From NCBI GenBank assembly GCA_963693305.1, contig OY855908.1:30299305-30363304 (forward strand): 64,000 nucleotides of DNA, in the 5' to 3' direction. The position numbers were made by a program, and so were the translations under genes. The notes under the pieces are model-generated. The model saw nothing but the letters and a program-made list of their open reading frames with translations. It was not told where the DNA came from and did no database searches. The stretch comes from Meandrina meandrites. Taxonomy: Eukaryota > Cnidaria > Anthozoa > Scleractinia > Meandrinidae. Positions 13,601-24,244 of this stretch are shown here, piece after piece; the stretch's first letter is position 1; the number at the start of each line of letters is the position of its first letter.

Positions 13601-15202
13601 TTCTATTTAGTAATTAACAATAATATTATTCCATGAGTGCACGCTGGATATGAGATGGTACAGTAGATGGCACAGAGTTGGTTATAATTTATTAATCTTG
13701 TATGCAAAAAGCACAAGTGGAATAATTGTCTTATTAAAAACACCTCAAAGAATTGCAATATTTGAGTTCCCCAGCTGTTTTGGTTGACATGTATCGGCTA
13801 CGATATTTGTGGTCAATGGTATATGAGCTCATATACTGTTGAAACCAGTCAAAACTCATGAGTTGAATATACCATTGCTAGTTTACAAAAATAAGCCCTA
13901 CCATTGCGTAAGAGTATTTTTCAACGGCTTTCATTTAAATGGTTCCACATTAGAGTTTCACCTACTGACATGGAAAATGTTAACTGCAGGTCAACATGTT
14001 AGTTTCCTTGTGTTCATATAAATTAGTTAAAATGAGGTGCAGAGTGTACATGTCAAATAATGTGTTGTTGATTAATATTCAAGGATTCTTGGCAGTGCTG
14101 GTAACAGCACAAGAGAACCTTAAAGCCTGTTTTTTTGTGTTGGGAAAATCTCAGAAGGTCATGGATTTTACTGTTTCCGAACCCTCCCAGAGATTGCCAA
14201 ATCAAACTCATAAACAGCCCTGATCGTCTGGGATGGTCGGCGACAAATTGGGAAAATTGGTAGCGTTCATATTTTCCCAACATGTCCCAGATTTCTGCAG
14301 TTAATATATAGTTTTTAAATCTTTTTTTAACATGTATGTCAAACACTTTTATCATGAGCCCCTGGCTCGGGAGACTTGGGCAACCACTCCCCGTGTTCTT
14401 GACGTAAAATAAATTACCTTACCTTACCTTACCAGTAGTCAGCAATCATTCCTGACATATGTTGGGGATGTCAGCAATAGATTTAGCTCATTACAAATCC
14501 TCTTAATTGCCTGGCTCCAGTCCCCTGTTCAAAAATAAAAATGGTGTCTGTAATTGTTGATCAAGATGACTCCGACAGTAGGTAAGGTAAGGTTAAGTCT
14601 ATACGGGCCTAGTGGCCCATCAGGCTGGAGCTTATCTCTGTTTCTGTAGCATGAAGCAACTAGGAGTATTTGTACTCCCCCCTGGATGGGATGCTAGTCC
14701 ATCGCAGGGTTACCCCCAGCCGTAAATTTGCCAGTACCCATTTATACACCTGGGGAGACAGAGGCACTATGAGAGTAAAGTGTTTTTTGTCCAAGAACAC
14801 GACGCAGTGCCCTGGCCAGGACTCAATCCCAGACCATTCAATCCAAAGTCCAGTGCACTAACCATTAGGCCACCGCGCCTCCCATTCGACCGTGCTCCAA
14901 TATATTTCAGCAAAATCTGGGGTAGTCGGGAAACAGTGAAATCCCCAATGGAAACCAGGCTTTAGAAGCTGTAGTACTTGATAACATGAACCTAATCAAT
15001 CATGTTTTCTGTGTTTGCTTACAGAGTGTCCAAAAGGAAAAAAGAGAACATGATGAATGAGGAAAATCTGTCCATTGTCTTTGGACCTACACTCATGAGA
15101 GCACCAGAATCTGATTCAGTAGATATTCTGAATGATATGAAGTGTCAAAGACTTGTGATAGAAAGCCTTATTACATGTCAAGATGTTCTTTTTGAAAGTT
15201 GA
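121..15202 (+). CDS. CHN: Chimaerin (Rac GTPase-activating protein), 5'-incomplete
   Basis: Chimaerins switch off Rac by stimulating its GTP hydrolysis and are recruited to membranes by diacylglycerol. Thirteen exons join in one frame (1281 nt, 426 aa plus stop): 121-162, 2794-2825, 2950-3063, 4582-4637, 6176-6387, 9899-9970, 10505-10589, 10746-10826, 11238-11330, 12138-12215, 12590-12721, 13460-13565, 15025-15202. All introns are GT-AG. Order: SH2 (YLVRES motif, exon 3; NFRLYYDG, exon 4), a charged linker (exons 5-6), C1, then RhoGAP with arginine finger GIYRISG and the GPTLMR block. The C1 spacing is exactly H-x12-C-x2-C-x13-C-x2-C-x4-H-x2-C-x7-C, and the QG of the diacylglycerol-binding class is kept. 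The first visible exon ([14 protein letters not shown]) matches the stretch before the SH2 in beta-chimaerin, so roughly 40 N-terminal residues lie upstream of the window. The linker is lysine/glutamate-rich and lacks the tyrosine-containing stretch of vertebrate proteins. Alpha or beta subtype cannot be assigned. Confidence 0.95.
1129..1357. mobile_element. MITE-like inverted-repeat element, 229 bp
   Basis: The left end ATTCTCATCCCCAGAGGCTG is matched in reverse complement at the right end (about 1338-1357), and the similarity continues inward for about 15 more bases with a few changes. The flanks ATAAATGACC and ATAAATGGCC look like a 10-11 bp target-site duplication with one mismatch. It has no coding capacity and lies in a chimaerin intron. 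Confidence 0.75.
1676..2274. mobile_element. Non-autonomous DNA element with ATCGAT-rich ends, 599 bp
   Basis: The ends read CCCGGCGTGATCAATCGATG and its reverse complement with minor changes. Both are flanked by the perfect 7-bp direct repeat TAAAAAG (1669-1675 and 2275-2281). Inside each end, many short copies of CAATCGAT / CGATAATC / AACAATTA form a subterminal repeat zone. No protein is encoded, and the family was not recognised. Confidence 0.8.
3155..4132. mobile_element. Mutator-like non-autonomous element, 978 bp
   Basis: Terminal inverted repeats start GGGCATCTGA and run about 20 bases to GGATGCGG (left) or GGGTGCGG (right, reverse complement). They are flanked by the perfect 10-bp duplication TGTATTTACA (3145-3154 and 4133-4142). 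A 9-11 bp duplication is typical of Mutator-type transposases. The motif TTCCGCATAA recurs in direct orientation near both ends (around 3223, and about 4046-4098). There is no transposase ORF. It sits in the intron after the first SH2 exon of chimaerin. Confidence 0.82.
4190..4206 (+). repeat. Poly-G tract
   Basis: An uninterrupted run of 17 G on the chimaerin sense strand, in an intron. It is one of about a dozen long G or C runs in the window. Confidence 0.9.
4638..6175 (+). other. Chimaerin intron 4, no feature recognised
   Basis: AT-rich intron sequence. No exon, inverted repeat or SINE was recognised. Confidence 0.5.
7585..7664. repeat. (AT)n microsatellite pair
   Basis: Two long TA runs are separated by a short unique spacer (GCATAATTCCATTAAA). 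The spacer plus the runs can fold back on themselves. Confidence 0.9.
8349..8406. repeat. Head-to-head telomere-like repeats
   Basis: Degenerate CCCTAA units run rightwards and meet TTAGGG units at the palindromic junction CCCTAACGTTAGGG. TTAGGG is the metazoan telomere unit. This is an interstitial, inverted block inside a gene intron. Confidence 0.75.
11462..12010 (-). mobile_element. tRNA-derived SINE (minus copy) split by a second SINE
   Basis: The halves 11462-11540 and 11825-12010 make one minus-strand copy: the tail side reads AAGTCTGCAT...GAGCCTAG, and the head side ends in GTGCCTCCC. A plus-strand copy of the same family occupies 11541-11825. The 7-bp repeat TGGGATG at 11534-11540 and 11826-11832 is the expected target duplication. 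It lies in the chimaerin intron between the two first RhoGAP exons. Confidence 0.8.
11541..11825 (+). mobile_element. tRNA-derived SINE, nested plus-strand copy
   Basis: The head contains an A-box-like TGGCCTAATGGTTAG and a B-box-like GAGTTCGAGCC, as in tRNA-derived SINEs transcribed by RNA polymerase III. The body (GGTGTATAAATGGGTACC, GATGGACTAGCATCCC) is shared with the copies at about 12979, 14582, 17486, 23085 and 29457. Confidence 0.82.
12979..13127 (-). mobile_element. SINE fragment, same family
   Basis: The tail half of the family (AAGTCTGCAT...AGCCTAGTGGCCCATCAGG...GGATGGGATGCTAGTCC) is present. The tRNA-like head is missing and there is an internal deletion near 13107. Confidence 0.75.
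14582..14883 (-). mobile_element. SINE, near full length, same family
   Basis: The copy runs from GGTTAAGTCT to GCCACCGCGCCTCCC, with the tRNA-like head on the minus strand. It is in the last chimaerin intron. Confidence 0.8.
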
Positions 15203-15880
15203 TAATAATCCACAGATAAAAGGGCAGTGGAGATATTGAGCCACAAAAGTGAACTGGCTGCTCACCTACAAAAGGATTTCTATGTGCATGTTATTGTTTC
15301 TGTTGTGCATAATTGGATTACGTTGGGACCATGTTGGAAAGGATGACGCATGTCGTTGCAGGATTCCCACAATTTTTAAAACTTAGTATACATTACGCTG
15401 TTGTGTCATAAGAGCCGCACTAATGTCATCATGCCATTCTTATTTTTTAAATGCACATTGCTCAAAAACATCCAAATGTTACTATTGGAAAATGCCTTTA
15501 AATTCTCTATTCTGACCTTTACCATTTTTGTAACAAACAGCCCCTTTACCAGTTTCACAAAGGATTTTAACATGTACAAAGTATGTCTTGAGAAACATGT
15601 TGACTTACAAATCCTCCCAAAGTTCGAAACGAAGTTTGATTGACTAAATGATTGAAAGTTATGCCTGATTTCAGGAGAGTATCTACCAAGAGTAGAGTAA
15701 ATTGTTTACATTCACAGTAGATAAAAAAATATATTTGCTCATGTTGTTGAGCAGTGCACAAGAATCATTTCAACTGCTAAAATTTTAGTATCATCAACAG
15801 CAGCTTGCAAAGAAATAAATGTAACTTCTTTTGATCTTTAAATTACCACTAAAATCTTATGAACAATCCTAGAATAAACC
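15203..15880 (+). other. Chimaerin 3' UTR (inferred)
   Basis: This AT-rich stretch follows the chimaerin stop codon. AATAAA polyadenylation signals occur at 15814-15819 and 15873-15878; either could end the transcript. No coding signal was seen. Confidence 0.5.
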
Positions 15881-15943
15881 TGTTCTTTCCATATTATGTT
15901 ATGCTCAACTAAAAAAGTAAATCTTAAAATAAGTTGTGTGAAA

Positions 15944-16071
15944 CCAGCCTAGTCCCTAAGCATTCTCTTTTGCTTCAGTGGCTGTGCAAAGCCTAGTGTG
16001 CTTCTGTCAGGTCGCCACTCGTGATGGAGCCCAGACTCCCTTGAGCCGAGAACGCCAAGGGACTAGGCTGG
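15944..16071. mobile_element. Hairpin MITE, 128 bp
   Basis: The ends CCAGCCTAGTCCCT and AGGGACTAGGCTGG are exact reverse complements, and similarity continues inward (AAGCATTCTC against GAGAACGCCAA). The perfect 7-bp repeat TGTGAAA flanks both sides (15937-15943 and 16072-16078). Confidence 0.85.
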
Positions 16072-16467
16072 TGTGAAATCACAATGAAATTTGAGGTGTT
16101 TACTTGCAAATTATGTTTCAAATTCAACATTATTGCAGTTAGGGACACACCATTACTTTTCTGGAGGGGGTATGAAAAATAATAGAAAAAATTGTTTGCA
16201 GGGTCTAAAAAACACGATACTGGTACGTATAAAAAATTAATTTGCATTTCGAAAAAAAGCCCAGGAAAGTAATGGTCTGTCCCTTAGCCCATTCACAGTA
16301 CCTGTACATACAGTGCATGTTTTAGCTACCCAAAGGTAATTACCCCCCTGAAAGGAGTGACCCTACAAATGTGAAATTATATGTAACAGGGTCATTACTT
16401 TTGGCACTTAAGGGTATATGTACTATTTTAATTTGATAAAGGACTAACACTAGATCAATTTTTGGTT

Positions 16468-16640
16468 GAGTGTTGTAAAACCAAAGTAATCACTCTGGCC
16501 AATTATACACAAAGGATACAGAGAATCAGACGGGACCAATCAAAACTTTGAAGCAAACACATAGCTGGCAAGAATTGTGAAAAACATGCAAGCGAGCCAT
16601 GATTGGTTTAGCTTTTATTTCTGGTTGGTTTTCTTTCTTC
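16468..16640. repeat. Dispersed repeat, copy 1
   Basis: The sequence shares ordered blocks with 37585-37760: GAGTGTTGTAAA, CCAAAGTAATCACTCT, CCAATCAAAACT, GCTGGCA and a GATTGG/GGTTGG-rich end. The family was not recognised. Confidence 0.65.
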
Positions 16641-18860
16641 TTTTAAAAAAGCTTATCACAGAGCATAGTGAAGCAAAATTAAAGTTATTCTGGATTACTT
16701 TCTACACTCAATTCAAAATTGCTCAAGAGTGGTCTGCTGTTTTTGTTAAAGATGATGATCATCTCTACTTTGAGACCATTACTAACAAAGAAAATTTTTT
16801 TGTTTGTATTTTGTTAATTATGGGATATCTCAGTTGTTCACGAGATTGTAAAGGTGTAATTTATAAGACACTTGTTTCTATCCGCCACATTCAAGATGGT
16901 GCATTCCAAACTAATATTCCACTCTTCCGTAAAGAGAAAAATCTAGCCAGGCAATAATAGCCTGTTAAATTTGCCAAAACTGAAAAAGATTTAAATTTGC
17001 ATTCCATTCCTTGTATAGCGAAATTTTACTACCAGCCCGCCCACACTGAAAAAAGAAATGTTGTGTACAAACTACCAATAGTTGACTTAAGACAAACCAT
17101 TCTAAAAATACTTACAAACTCTAAAAGTTACTTACCTTTTGTTTTTATCTATAAATTCAAATTTTCAGAAAGTAAAATTGATATATTTAACCTAATGAGT
17201 TTTTTCATAAGATGTTTTGTTGAAAGGCAACTGAATTGCAAAATTAAAATATATAAAAATGTACAAATGCATGTACAAAATTTTGTTTAATTTTTATCCA
17301 ATTTTTGTTGAAGTGTTGTGTTTCAGTTATGAACTGTTACTTGATATTTTCCAAGAAAATAATGTTAGAAATGAGGTAAATAATTATATGCTTTCTTTAG
17401 CATAAAGTAGTAATAATAAAACCAACTATATATATATTACAAAATATACATGTCTCATAATTGACTATATGTACATGTTACACATAGGGAAAGTCTGCAT
17501 ACGAGCCTAGTGGCCCACCAGGCCAAAGTTTCAGCAGCATGAAGTGACCAGGAGTATTTCTACTCCCCCCAGGATGGGATTCTAGTCCACTGCAGAATAC
17601 CCCCAGCATTATTTCGCTGGTACCCATTTATACACCTGGGTGGAGAGAGGCACTGTAAGAGAATATTGTATTGCCCAAAAAACACAATACAGTGACCCCA
17701 GCTCGGCCTCAAACCCAACTGTTTACCCCTGACTGCTCAATCCATCCATTCAGTCCGTTGTACTATAAACCGTTAAGCCACCGTGCCTCCCCCACATGTA
17801 CGGTAATACAGAGGCATGTAAAAATCAACTATTTCTGACTATTTATTGTCATCAAAGGAAAATTGCCCCTACATGCCATACATTATACTGTTCACAGCCT
17901 CTATTTTTCAATGCAGAAAATTAAGGGAAACTGCGGGTGAAGCAGGTGCAAAGCACGAAGGGTGGGGGCAGGGAGCAAGCCGTAAAGAAATATGAGATTT
18001 CCTATATCTCTCGTTTTGAACTGGCCTCCAGTTCTTCCAACTGGGTTCTCAAATTCATCAAGTTAAAACAAAGAAAATCATAACCATGAAGGAGGTTTGG
18101 ATGCCCAGTCTTAATTAGCATAGATTTTTACGATTTCATTTCTCCGTTTACTCCGAAGTTTTTGTTTTGATTGAGAAGTTGTATCAAACACTCAAGACAG
18201 TGTTTCATCGGCTATCCAAACGCCTCGATTTTGGTCAAAAATACTCTGCTGCACATCATATTTTCAACTCTCTTCTCGGTGTTTGGATATCCCAACAAAA
18301 AACTGTGAAGGGTGTGATTTTCAGGCATTTGAGTCTGGGATAGGGTAAAGTAATGAGTCGACCAGCACCTCATTGAACATCCGACATGATTGGCCATAAG
18401 AACAATAGGACAAAGGGCACAAACAATGCTCCTATCCCTGAAGACAATGAGCAATATTGTTTTAGAATGCCTCTGAAATTAGAGGTTCACAAGAGGCACT
18501 GGACTACTCAAAGTAATCAGAGTTTTGGTCTAGAAGAGGGTATCTTTTTTCATCGATCTATCCAGTTGCTTGATGGATTAAGTAAAGACAAAGTTTCCCA
18601 GCAAATGGCATTTAAATATTGGTAAGGAAGGCAGTGTACATCAACTTAGTTAATCCCTGGAAACATTTGAAGCAAAGAAAGCATTGATAAATAGCTCTAG
18701 GATAGGGTTGGGATTATTGTTTAGTCTAGAATAGGGTCACAAAAATGCAGCTGAACATGGTCTAATATGTAGGTTAAGGGGCTCCGAGTCCCAGCAGCAC
18801 ACCCCCAGCTAAAACTTTGCAGGGGGGGGGGGGGGGGGGGGGCTACTGGTACAAATCATG
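16641..18860. other. Intergenic region, no gene recognised
   Basis: It contains one SINE (17486-17793) and a poly-G run ending near 18842. Open frames such as 16577-16957 show no family similarity, splice context or codon pattern that would support a gene. Confidence 0.5.
17486..17793 (-). mobile_element. SINE, near full length, same family
   Basis: It begins GGGAAAGTCTGCATACGAGC and ends in GCCACCGTGCCTCCC. The tRNA-like head is on the minus strand and somewhat decayed (extra bases near 17720-17760). Confidence 0.8.
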
Positions 18861-18869
18861 AATCACTGT

Positions 18870-19030
18870 GGCTTCATAGCTCAGTTGGTAGAGCACCGCA
18901 CCGCTATCATGGAGGTCACTGGTTCTAATCCCATTGAAGCCCTGAATTTTTTCAGGCCTCTTTATTCCAGTTGCTTGAATTGGAAATTCACTGCGATGAT
19001 CATTTATCACTTTCATATACACTCCGCAGT
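18870..19030 (+). mobile_element. tRNA-derived SINE of a second family
   Basis: Bases 18870-18941 fold as a degenerate tRNA. The acceptor GGCTTCA pairs with TGAAGCC, the D-arm GCTC..GAGC is intact and an A box (TAGCTCAGTTGGTAG) is present. The B box is weak (GGTTCTAATCC) and the anticodon stem is mispaired. A non-tRNA body (CTGAATTTTTTCAGG) follows directly. This is therefore a SINE head and probably not a working tRNA gene. Confidence 0.7.
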
Positions 19031-19632
19031 TCACATATGAATCATTTCATATACATTAAATCAAATCATGAATCATCAACACTTATGATATTCAACCTTT
19101 TATTTGGGATAAAACACCTCTTAAGTTCTTATGAACACTTTTTCATGAAGAACTTAGGGCTTGGAACACGACAGCAAATCCAATAACAAAAAATACAGAC
19201 ACTGAATACATTATTTTTGGAAAACACAAGTGTCGCAGACAGTGTGACTGTCACTACACTATACAGTATCAGTTATTCAACTCAAAACGCAATATCAGAT
19301 GGCTGTCACCAATTGCGGTGGACACGCCACAGCACTTATCCCAATCATCTCATAACATTTAAATATTCACAAATAACAACTCTTAACAACTCTTGTGAGC
19401 AGAAACAATAACTTTTTGGTTTTCTCTTTAAAAAACACTTAATTTGAAAATTTATTCCACAATATAAGAACACGATGATGCATTGAATGCTGTGTCCCTC
19501 ACTTCCTTCCATGGCATGACGTGATCTACGTCATTTTGCACTCAGAACTCCTGAGTCGCCAGCTTTGAAGGTCACGACTTTTAGCCATGCCACACTGTTT
19601 AGTCTGTTACATTATTTTGTAAATACTGTTTC

Positions 19633-21189
19633 TCAGTGCTTTTTTTCTTGAGCTTTCGCCTCCAGCTTGTCTTGGATTGCCGTAACACCAATACCAGCCA
19701 ATATTGAACCCACGACACAACTCTGTGCGATTACTCGTAATCTCATGAGATATCTGCTGGTAGTCATGGCAGGTCCTCTGTACTTATAAGCAATCACACC
19801 CCAGGCGCATGCTGCGACAGTTCCTGCAATGCCTGTAATAAATTAAGAAAACAAATTTTAATTATCAGTTTGTTTAAAATGTCGAGAAAGAAAATTAATA
19901 CTATTAAAATAACTGAGGATTATTCTGAACTTAATTGCTAGCTTTGTGGGGTCTTGGGGTCCACAATAACCAAAAGAGGATTGGATATCTATCCAAAATA
20001 AAATGTCTGCCAAAAATAACAAGCAAGGCTACCTCAAAAACAGGAAATTCAAGTTACAAAAAACACACACCCAATCTAAATTGCATCAGCTATACTGTCA
20101 ATATTAATAATTTCCTAGAAAATGCAGACTTCCTCTTTGTCTGATGGCAACATGTGCTCCATTTTTTCCTTTTTCGGGAAAATTACTGTAAAATGAATTT
20201 GAAACAAATTTGAAGAGACTACGAGTGAATTACCTCGGGAAAAATGGGCAACGAAAGTTTGAAACACATTTACACCAAGAATTGGGTGGTAATCGTATTC
20301 AAATTATTGCATCATTCTCTAAATTGTTGTAAAACTATGAAAATTATTTCCTAAAAAATCTGCCATCCGCAAAAAGCGTTGTCGCGCGCACGTCTTCGTG
20401 TCGTCTAATCGTTCCGCCTTCTTCTGGAGAATTAAAAACGTGACTGTTCTCGCGACACTTAAAAATGCTCCGAATTTCGAATATTTATTAAAATTTCACA
20501 ATAAGGTGAATACACTTCTCAAACTTGTAAGAGAATCGAAGATTTAGGTTTAATGTAACTTCACAAAACTGAGCTACGCAGATGGCAGAAAATATACAAT
20601 AAACGCCACAATAAAATAAAATTCGTTTTCTATTCGGGCCAAAAAAAAATTACAGGATCGATCTACAAATGCAAGATCATCAACACGAACCCCAATATAT
20701 AAATATTAAAATATTCGCAAATTTTCTTAAATGGAACGATCGTTTCGAAGCAAATGCTTTCGTTGGGCTTTTGAACGATTGAAAAATTTAAATCGGTAAA
20801 ATGAAAGCCGATATATAAACTCGCAACAAATAAAGTCAGTTTACAGGGCGTCAGGGCGATTCTCGATTGTATAATTCTGAAATTGTAAACTGTTTACTTG
20901 ACATTTGCCGGTCGGTGAGAATCCGTAAGGTCCGCGTGATGCAAAATATTTCTGTGGTTCTTTGATAAACACATGCAAATTTTCGATCGTGGAATTCTCA
21001 AGAACAGAGTTTGGGAATTCTGCAGAACCAGGCCAAGACTAAGCTTATATAAATCAAGCTGCTTTCTCACAACTCACCGATTGGAATAAAAGGCGACTGC
21101 TTGCTTTTTCTTATTAATTTGTCGGCTTCTGTCTCCCTCTCGGCATCAGTCATCAATTCCGTACTCAATTGCTGTGCGGTTGGGGCCAT
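19633..21189 (-). CDS. HIGD1: HIG1 domain family protein (mitochondrial), 103 aa
   Basis: HIG1-domain proteins are small inner-mitochondrial-membrane proteins that associate with respiratory complexes III and IV; some are hypoxia-induced. Two minus-strand exons, 21078-21189 and 19633-19832, are joined across a GT-AG intron (phase 1) and give 103 aa. The N-terminus ends in KLIRKSKQSPFIPIG, the usual entry into the domain. Hydrophobic segments at about residues 36-53 and 75-92 form the hairpin. The conserved R-x-R-x3-Q signature is R68, R70, Q74. The lysine-rich tail (KAQEKKH) follows. The family is firm; HIGD1 rather than HIGD2 is a judgement from the KLIRK and VVG residues. A TTTATT at 19451-19456 (AATAAA on the coding strand) could be the poly(A) signal, about 180 bases after the stop. 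Confidence 0.9.
19833..21077 (-). other. HIG1-gene intron
   Basis: A single intron of about 1.25 kb with GT-AG ends. No embedded gene or repeat was recognised. Confidence 0.6.
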
Positions 21190-21306
21190 TGTTTTTCTTT
21201 TTCGCTTTTTTGAAGAACAGATCCTCACAGGCTCGCTTTCTTTTTGGTTTGCTCAACTGCGCGACGTTTCGCAGCTCAAATACTCGAGGCTTTTGCAATG
21301 TCGTCA

Positions 21307-21342
21307 TGACGTCAAAAGTATTGTTCAACATCTGTGACGTCA
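21307..21342. promoter_or_regulatory. Twin palindromic CRE sites upstream of the HIG1 gene
   Basis: Two perfect TGACGTCA octamers lie at 21307-21314 and 21335-21342, starting 28 bp apart and about 118-153 bp upstream of the HIG1 start codon. TGACGTCA is the binding site of CREB/ATF bZIP factors. Their use as a promoter element here is inferred from position. Confidence 0.55.
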
Positions 21343-21815
21343 TGTATTCTAGTCACGATTTCTACTTTGAACCCAGATTGCTGAAACGCAACCACCGGAA
21401 AAATGAGACAAATTCTTGACAGTCTCATACGTTTCACTACGTTTATAATAACTCATCTGTTTTTGTTTTTTTAGATTTTTCCCTTTAAAATTGAGAAATA
21501 AGAGCGAAGAAACAAAAACCTAATATTTGGTTTGAGTTTGTTGTTGTGACGATATTTGCGCGATTTCCATATCCTTGAAAATGCTATTTTCGCTCTCAGC
21601 ATGACATATGTCACGTTTTCAAGTCGATAATTTCAACCCCGGCTTTTCGGATGCGGGGGCGTCAATACCAGACGTTTTTAGTTTTCACGCGTCGATAGTT
21701 TTTTCCACGTATATGTAAACAACCGACAATTATCCAATAAAATCCCAATTGGATCCGCTGTGATTTTGTTTAGCATATATCTTCCACAAAGGCAAAGCGA
21801 ACGTACGAAGAGAAA

Positions 21816-21842
21816 ATGTCGAACAAGCGTGCAGGAAATAAG
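21816..21842 (+). other. Possible first coding exon of an unidentified plus-strand transcript
   Basis: ATG opens MSNKRAGNK and is followed at once by GTAAAT, a plausible splice donor, about 630 bp from the HIG1 start in divergent orientation. No downstream exon could be linked to it, so it may be chance. Confidence 0.2.
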
Positions 21843-22690
21843 GTAAATAAATAACAAGAAATTTACGGACTTCCGTCGGAACTGAAAAGTCTCGTCTTCC
21901 AGTACTCCGCTTCGCCGTTCAATATTTTATACGGAACCTGTGCTAAATCAATAGATAAGAAAGTTCAAAGTCCACACAAGTTCTCAGAATGTTGGCGAAC
22001 ATTTATTTTCTGAACACGTTTCTGGACTTTAAAACTTAACACAAAAAATATGTTAGTGTGATCGGCTGATAGGGTTTGAATAATGCTTATAAAAAAACAT
22101 TTCCGTGAATTATAGAGGAAAGGTATATATAATACGTAGCCTTGCGTAATAAAGAATCGATGTTTTTTCTGACCCTTTTCCTGCCGTCCCGTCCCGAAGT
22201 TCGACTCGTTCCGTTGCGATTATTTTTTTCATTCCCAGTCACAAGATAAACGAGATGACAACATTGTGCACGTAGCTATGTGAAGCCAACCGAACCTTGA
22301 CTATTTGCCTCGTTGATTTCTGAGCATCCTTTCATGCTTGAAATAACTAACTTGACAAAAATGCTGTGTCACGGTTTCGAACGTGACAAGGAAAGGTTGT
22401 CCACTTGTGACGTCATTATCTGTTGTCAAAGCAGGCCATAAAGAGTAAATTCAACGAAATAAAGATATGTCGCAATTCCGATTTCAGAAGGGGGTAGGAA
22501 TTTTAAATTACGTTCAAATTCCGTCACTTTCTCATGTCACATTCCGGGAAAGTTTTTCTTTCCTTCCTTTTTTTCCACTGGAAATTTAAACTGCGATGCG
22601 GAGGCCGAGGGGATATGCGACGGGCTGGAGGGAGAGGGTTTTTTTTCCTTCTTTTTTTTGCGTCAAATCACAGGTTGTTTTTTTGTTGTT

Positions 22691-22745
22691 GTTATTATTA
22701 CCATTGATGAAGGACTAAGCCTGAAACGTTTGGTATTTAAATAAC
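22691..22745 (+). ncRNA. Hammerhead-ribozyme-like hairpin (decayed)
   Basis: Arms GTTATTATTACCA and TGGTATTTAAATAAC can form stem I. Between them TTGATGA, a small stem (AGG..CCT), GAAA and CGTT follow in hammerhead order. The first core base is T where the consensus has C (CTGATGA), so activity is doubtful. Type I hammerheads with minimal helix III are known from Penelope-like retroelements. Confidence 0.45.
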
Positions 22746-22862
22746 TTTTTTTTTGGCACTTTTATGCCTTTTTGCATCACAGGCAGCCCAAGCTCACGTT
22801 TCGAGCGGTTGGTAGGGTATAAATTGGTGTTGCGTAACACTAGACCGTTGAGAATATTACCC

Positions 22863-22874
22863 GGGGGGGGGGGG
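22863..22874 (+). repeat. Poly-G tract with low-copy transposon-like neighbour
   Basis: A run of G starts a segment (to about 23040) with internal repetition: ACGGGGTATCT occurs twice, near 22958 and 22981. This looks like the edge of a repeat element. Confidence 0.5.
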
Positions 22875-23084
22875 AGCACTCCCTTATAAGGGCTTAACGG
22901 GGACGTGCGGCCCGACAGGGTATGGTTTTCAGGATTTTTGTCTTGAACGGGGTATCTATTTCGCCCCTTTTTGTCTTAAACGGGGTATCTTTACATGGAC
23001 CAAAGCCTTAAACAGGATAAGCAAGTATGTTTATTTTCTAGGAACTTAGCCACAAGCTGAAGGAACAGGAACAGGAACAGGGAA

Positions 23085-23240
23085 GGAACAGGTGTATAAA
23101 TGGGTACCGGCGAATTAACTGCTGGGGGTAACCCTGCGATGGACTAAGATCCCATCCAGGGGGAGTAGAAATACTCCTAGTAAACAGGGATAAGCTCCGC
23201 CCTGCTGGTCCACTAGGCTCAAACGCAGACGTTTTAATGT
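23085..23240 (+). mobile_element. SINE fragment, same family as 11541
   Basis: Plus-oriented body and tail (GGTGTATAAATGGGTACC ... CACTAGGCTCAAACGCAGAC). The tRNA-like head is absent; it is replaced by a short AGGAACAGG repeat. Confidence 0.75.
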
Positions 23241-24244
23241 AAAGGTTTCTTTTTTTTAAAAAAAAAAAAGTTGAACATCTTCCCAGTAGCCCCTCTATCC
23301 ATTCCTGCAGACATCGATCCTTTCACAGTCTCTTATCTCCTGGCTGCTTTATCTGATCTATGGCTGCTTGAGAATTTTGTCGTTCGTGAAATAAACAAGC
23401 CTTGGTAGCTTGCCAGCGAATGCAGACCGCGTTGGATTAATGTCTCCTCGATACCCTGGCAGGTCATGCATACACGTGACTAGACTGCATCATGTTAAAC
23501 TATCTCACTCAATATAACACCTTAGAGTCCAAGTCCAATAACTTTCGAAAGCGGACTAGCGCTTATCTATAGGATAAACCAAGCTCATAACAGAAGCGTC
23601 AAGTTTGAAACTTAATTCCTCTCTGAACTGGGGTCTATTAATCCCGGGTCTTTTAATACCGGACCAGCCCAGGTGTGAAGACTTTCAAAAATGGCGAAAA
23701 CAAAACTGGCATGACAGATGGATAGGTAAGATAGATAAAACTTTATTTAAACACGGTTGTTTAATCTGTAGGACAGAACAGTGAGTATAGCCGCGCCGGA
23801 GGGAAAACCGAGTAAAACCGCAAGCAGACACTGCCCTAACTTTCACACTCAACGGCCCATTAGGCAGGGGTAAACCTGAATCAAAAATCAAGTTGTTAAG
23901 GTACAGCTTTCCTGCATACTGACACTCATTTCAACCCTCCCTCTAGGATTAAGCAGATCTTTACAGCGCGTGAGGGGTTGCGGACGCACCCATCGCATCG
24001 CATCGTTTACCAACAAACTCCATTTGACCTTTTCCATTCAACCAAAAATTCCGGGACATGAAGCGAACGGAACGCCAATTTCCCGGAATAAAAATTCCGG
24101 GATTTTAGGACAACGTCGCGAGGGTCCAAAAATTCCGGGAAAACGGAACAACCGGAAAATACCGTTCCATGCGACCATTCCTGCTCGGGCCCAGTTTCTC
24201 CTATCCGGAAGCGAACGTGTCCGCACAGCCAAGATGGCTTCTAA
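23240..24244. other. Intergenic, probable repeat DNA
   Basis: No gene was recognised. Around 24045-24160 the words ATTCCGGGA and TTCCCGGAA recur in both orientations, suggesting a decayed inverted-repeat element. Confidence 0.4.

Noticed and set aside
16577..16957. 126-codon plus-strand frame after the chimaerin gene
   Set aside because: AT-driven composition, overlaps a dispersed repeat, no recognisable family, no splice context.
18870..18941. tRNA gene
   Set aside because: The cloverleaf is recognisable but the anticodon stem is mispaired, the B box is altered and a SINE body follows directly.
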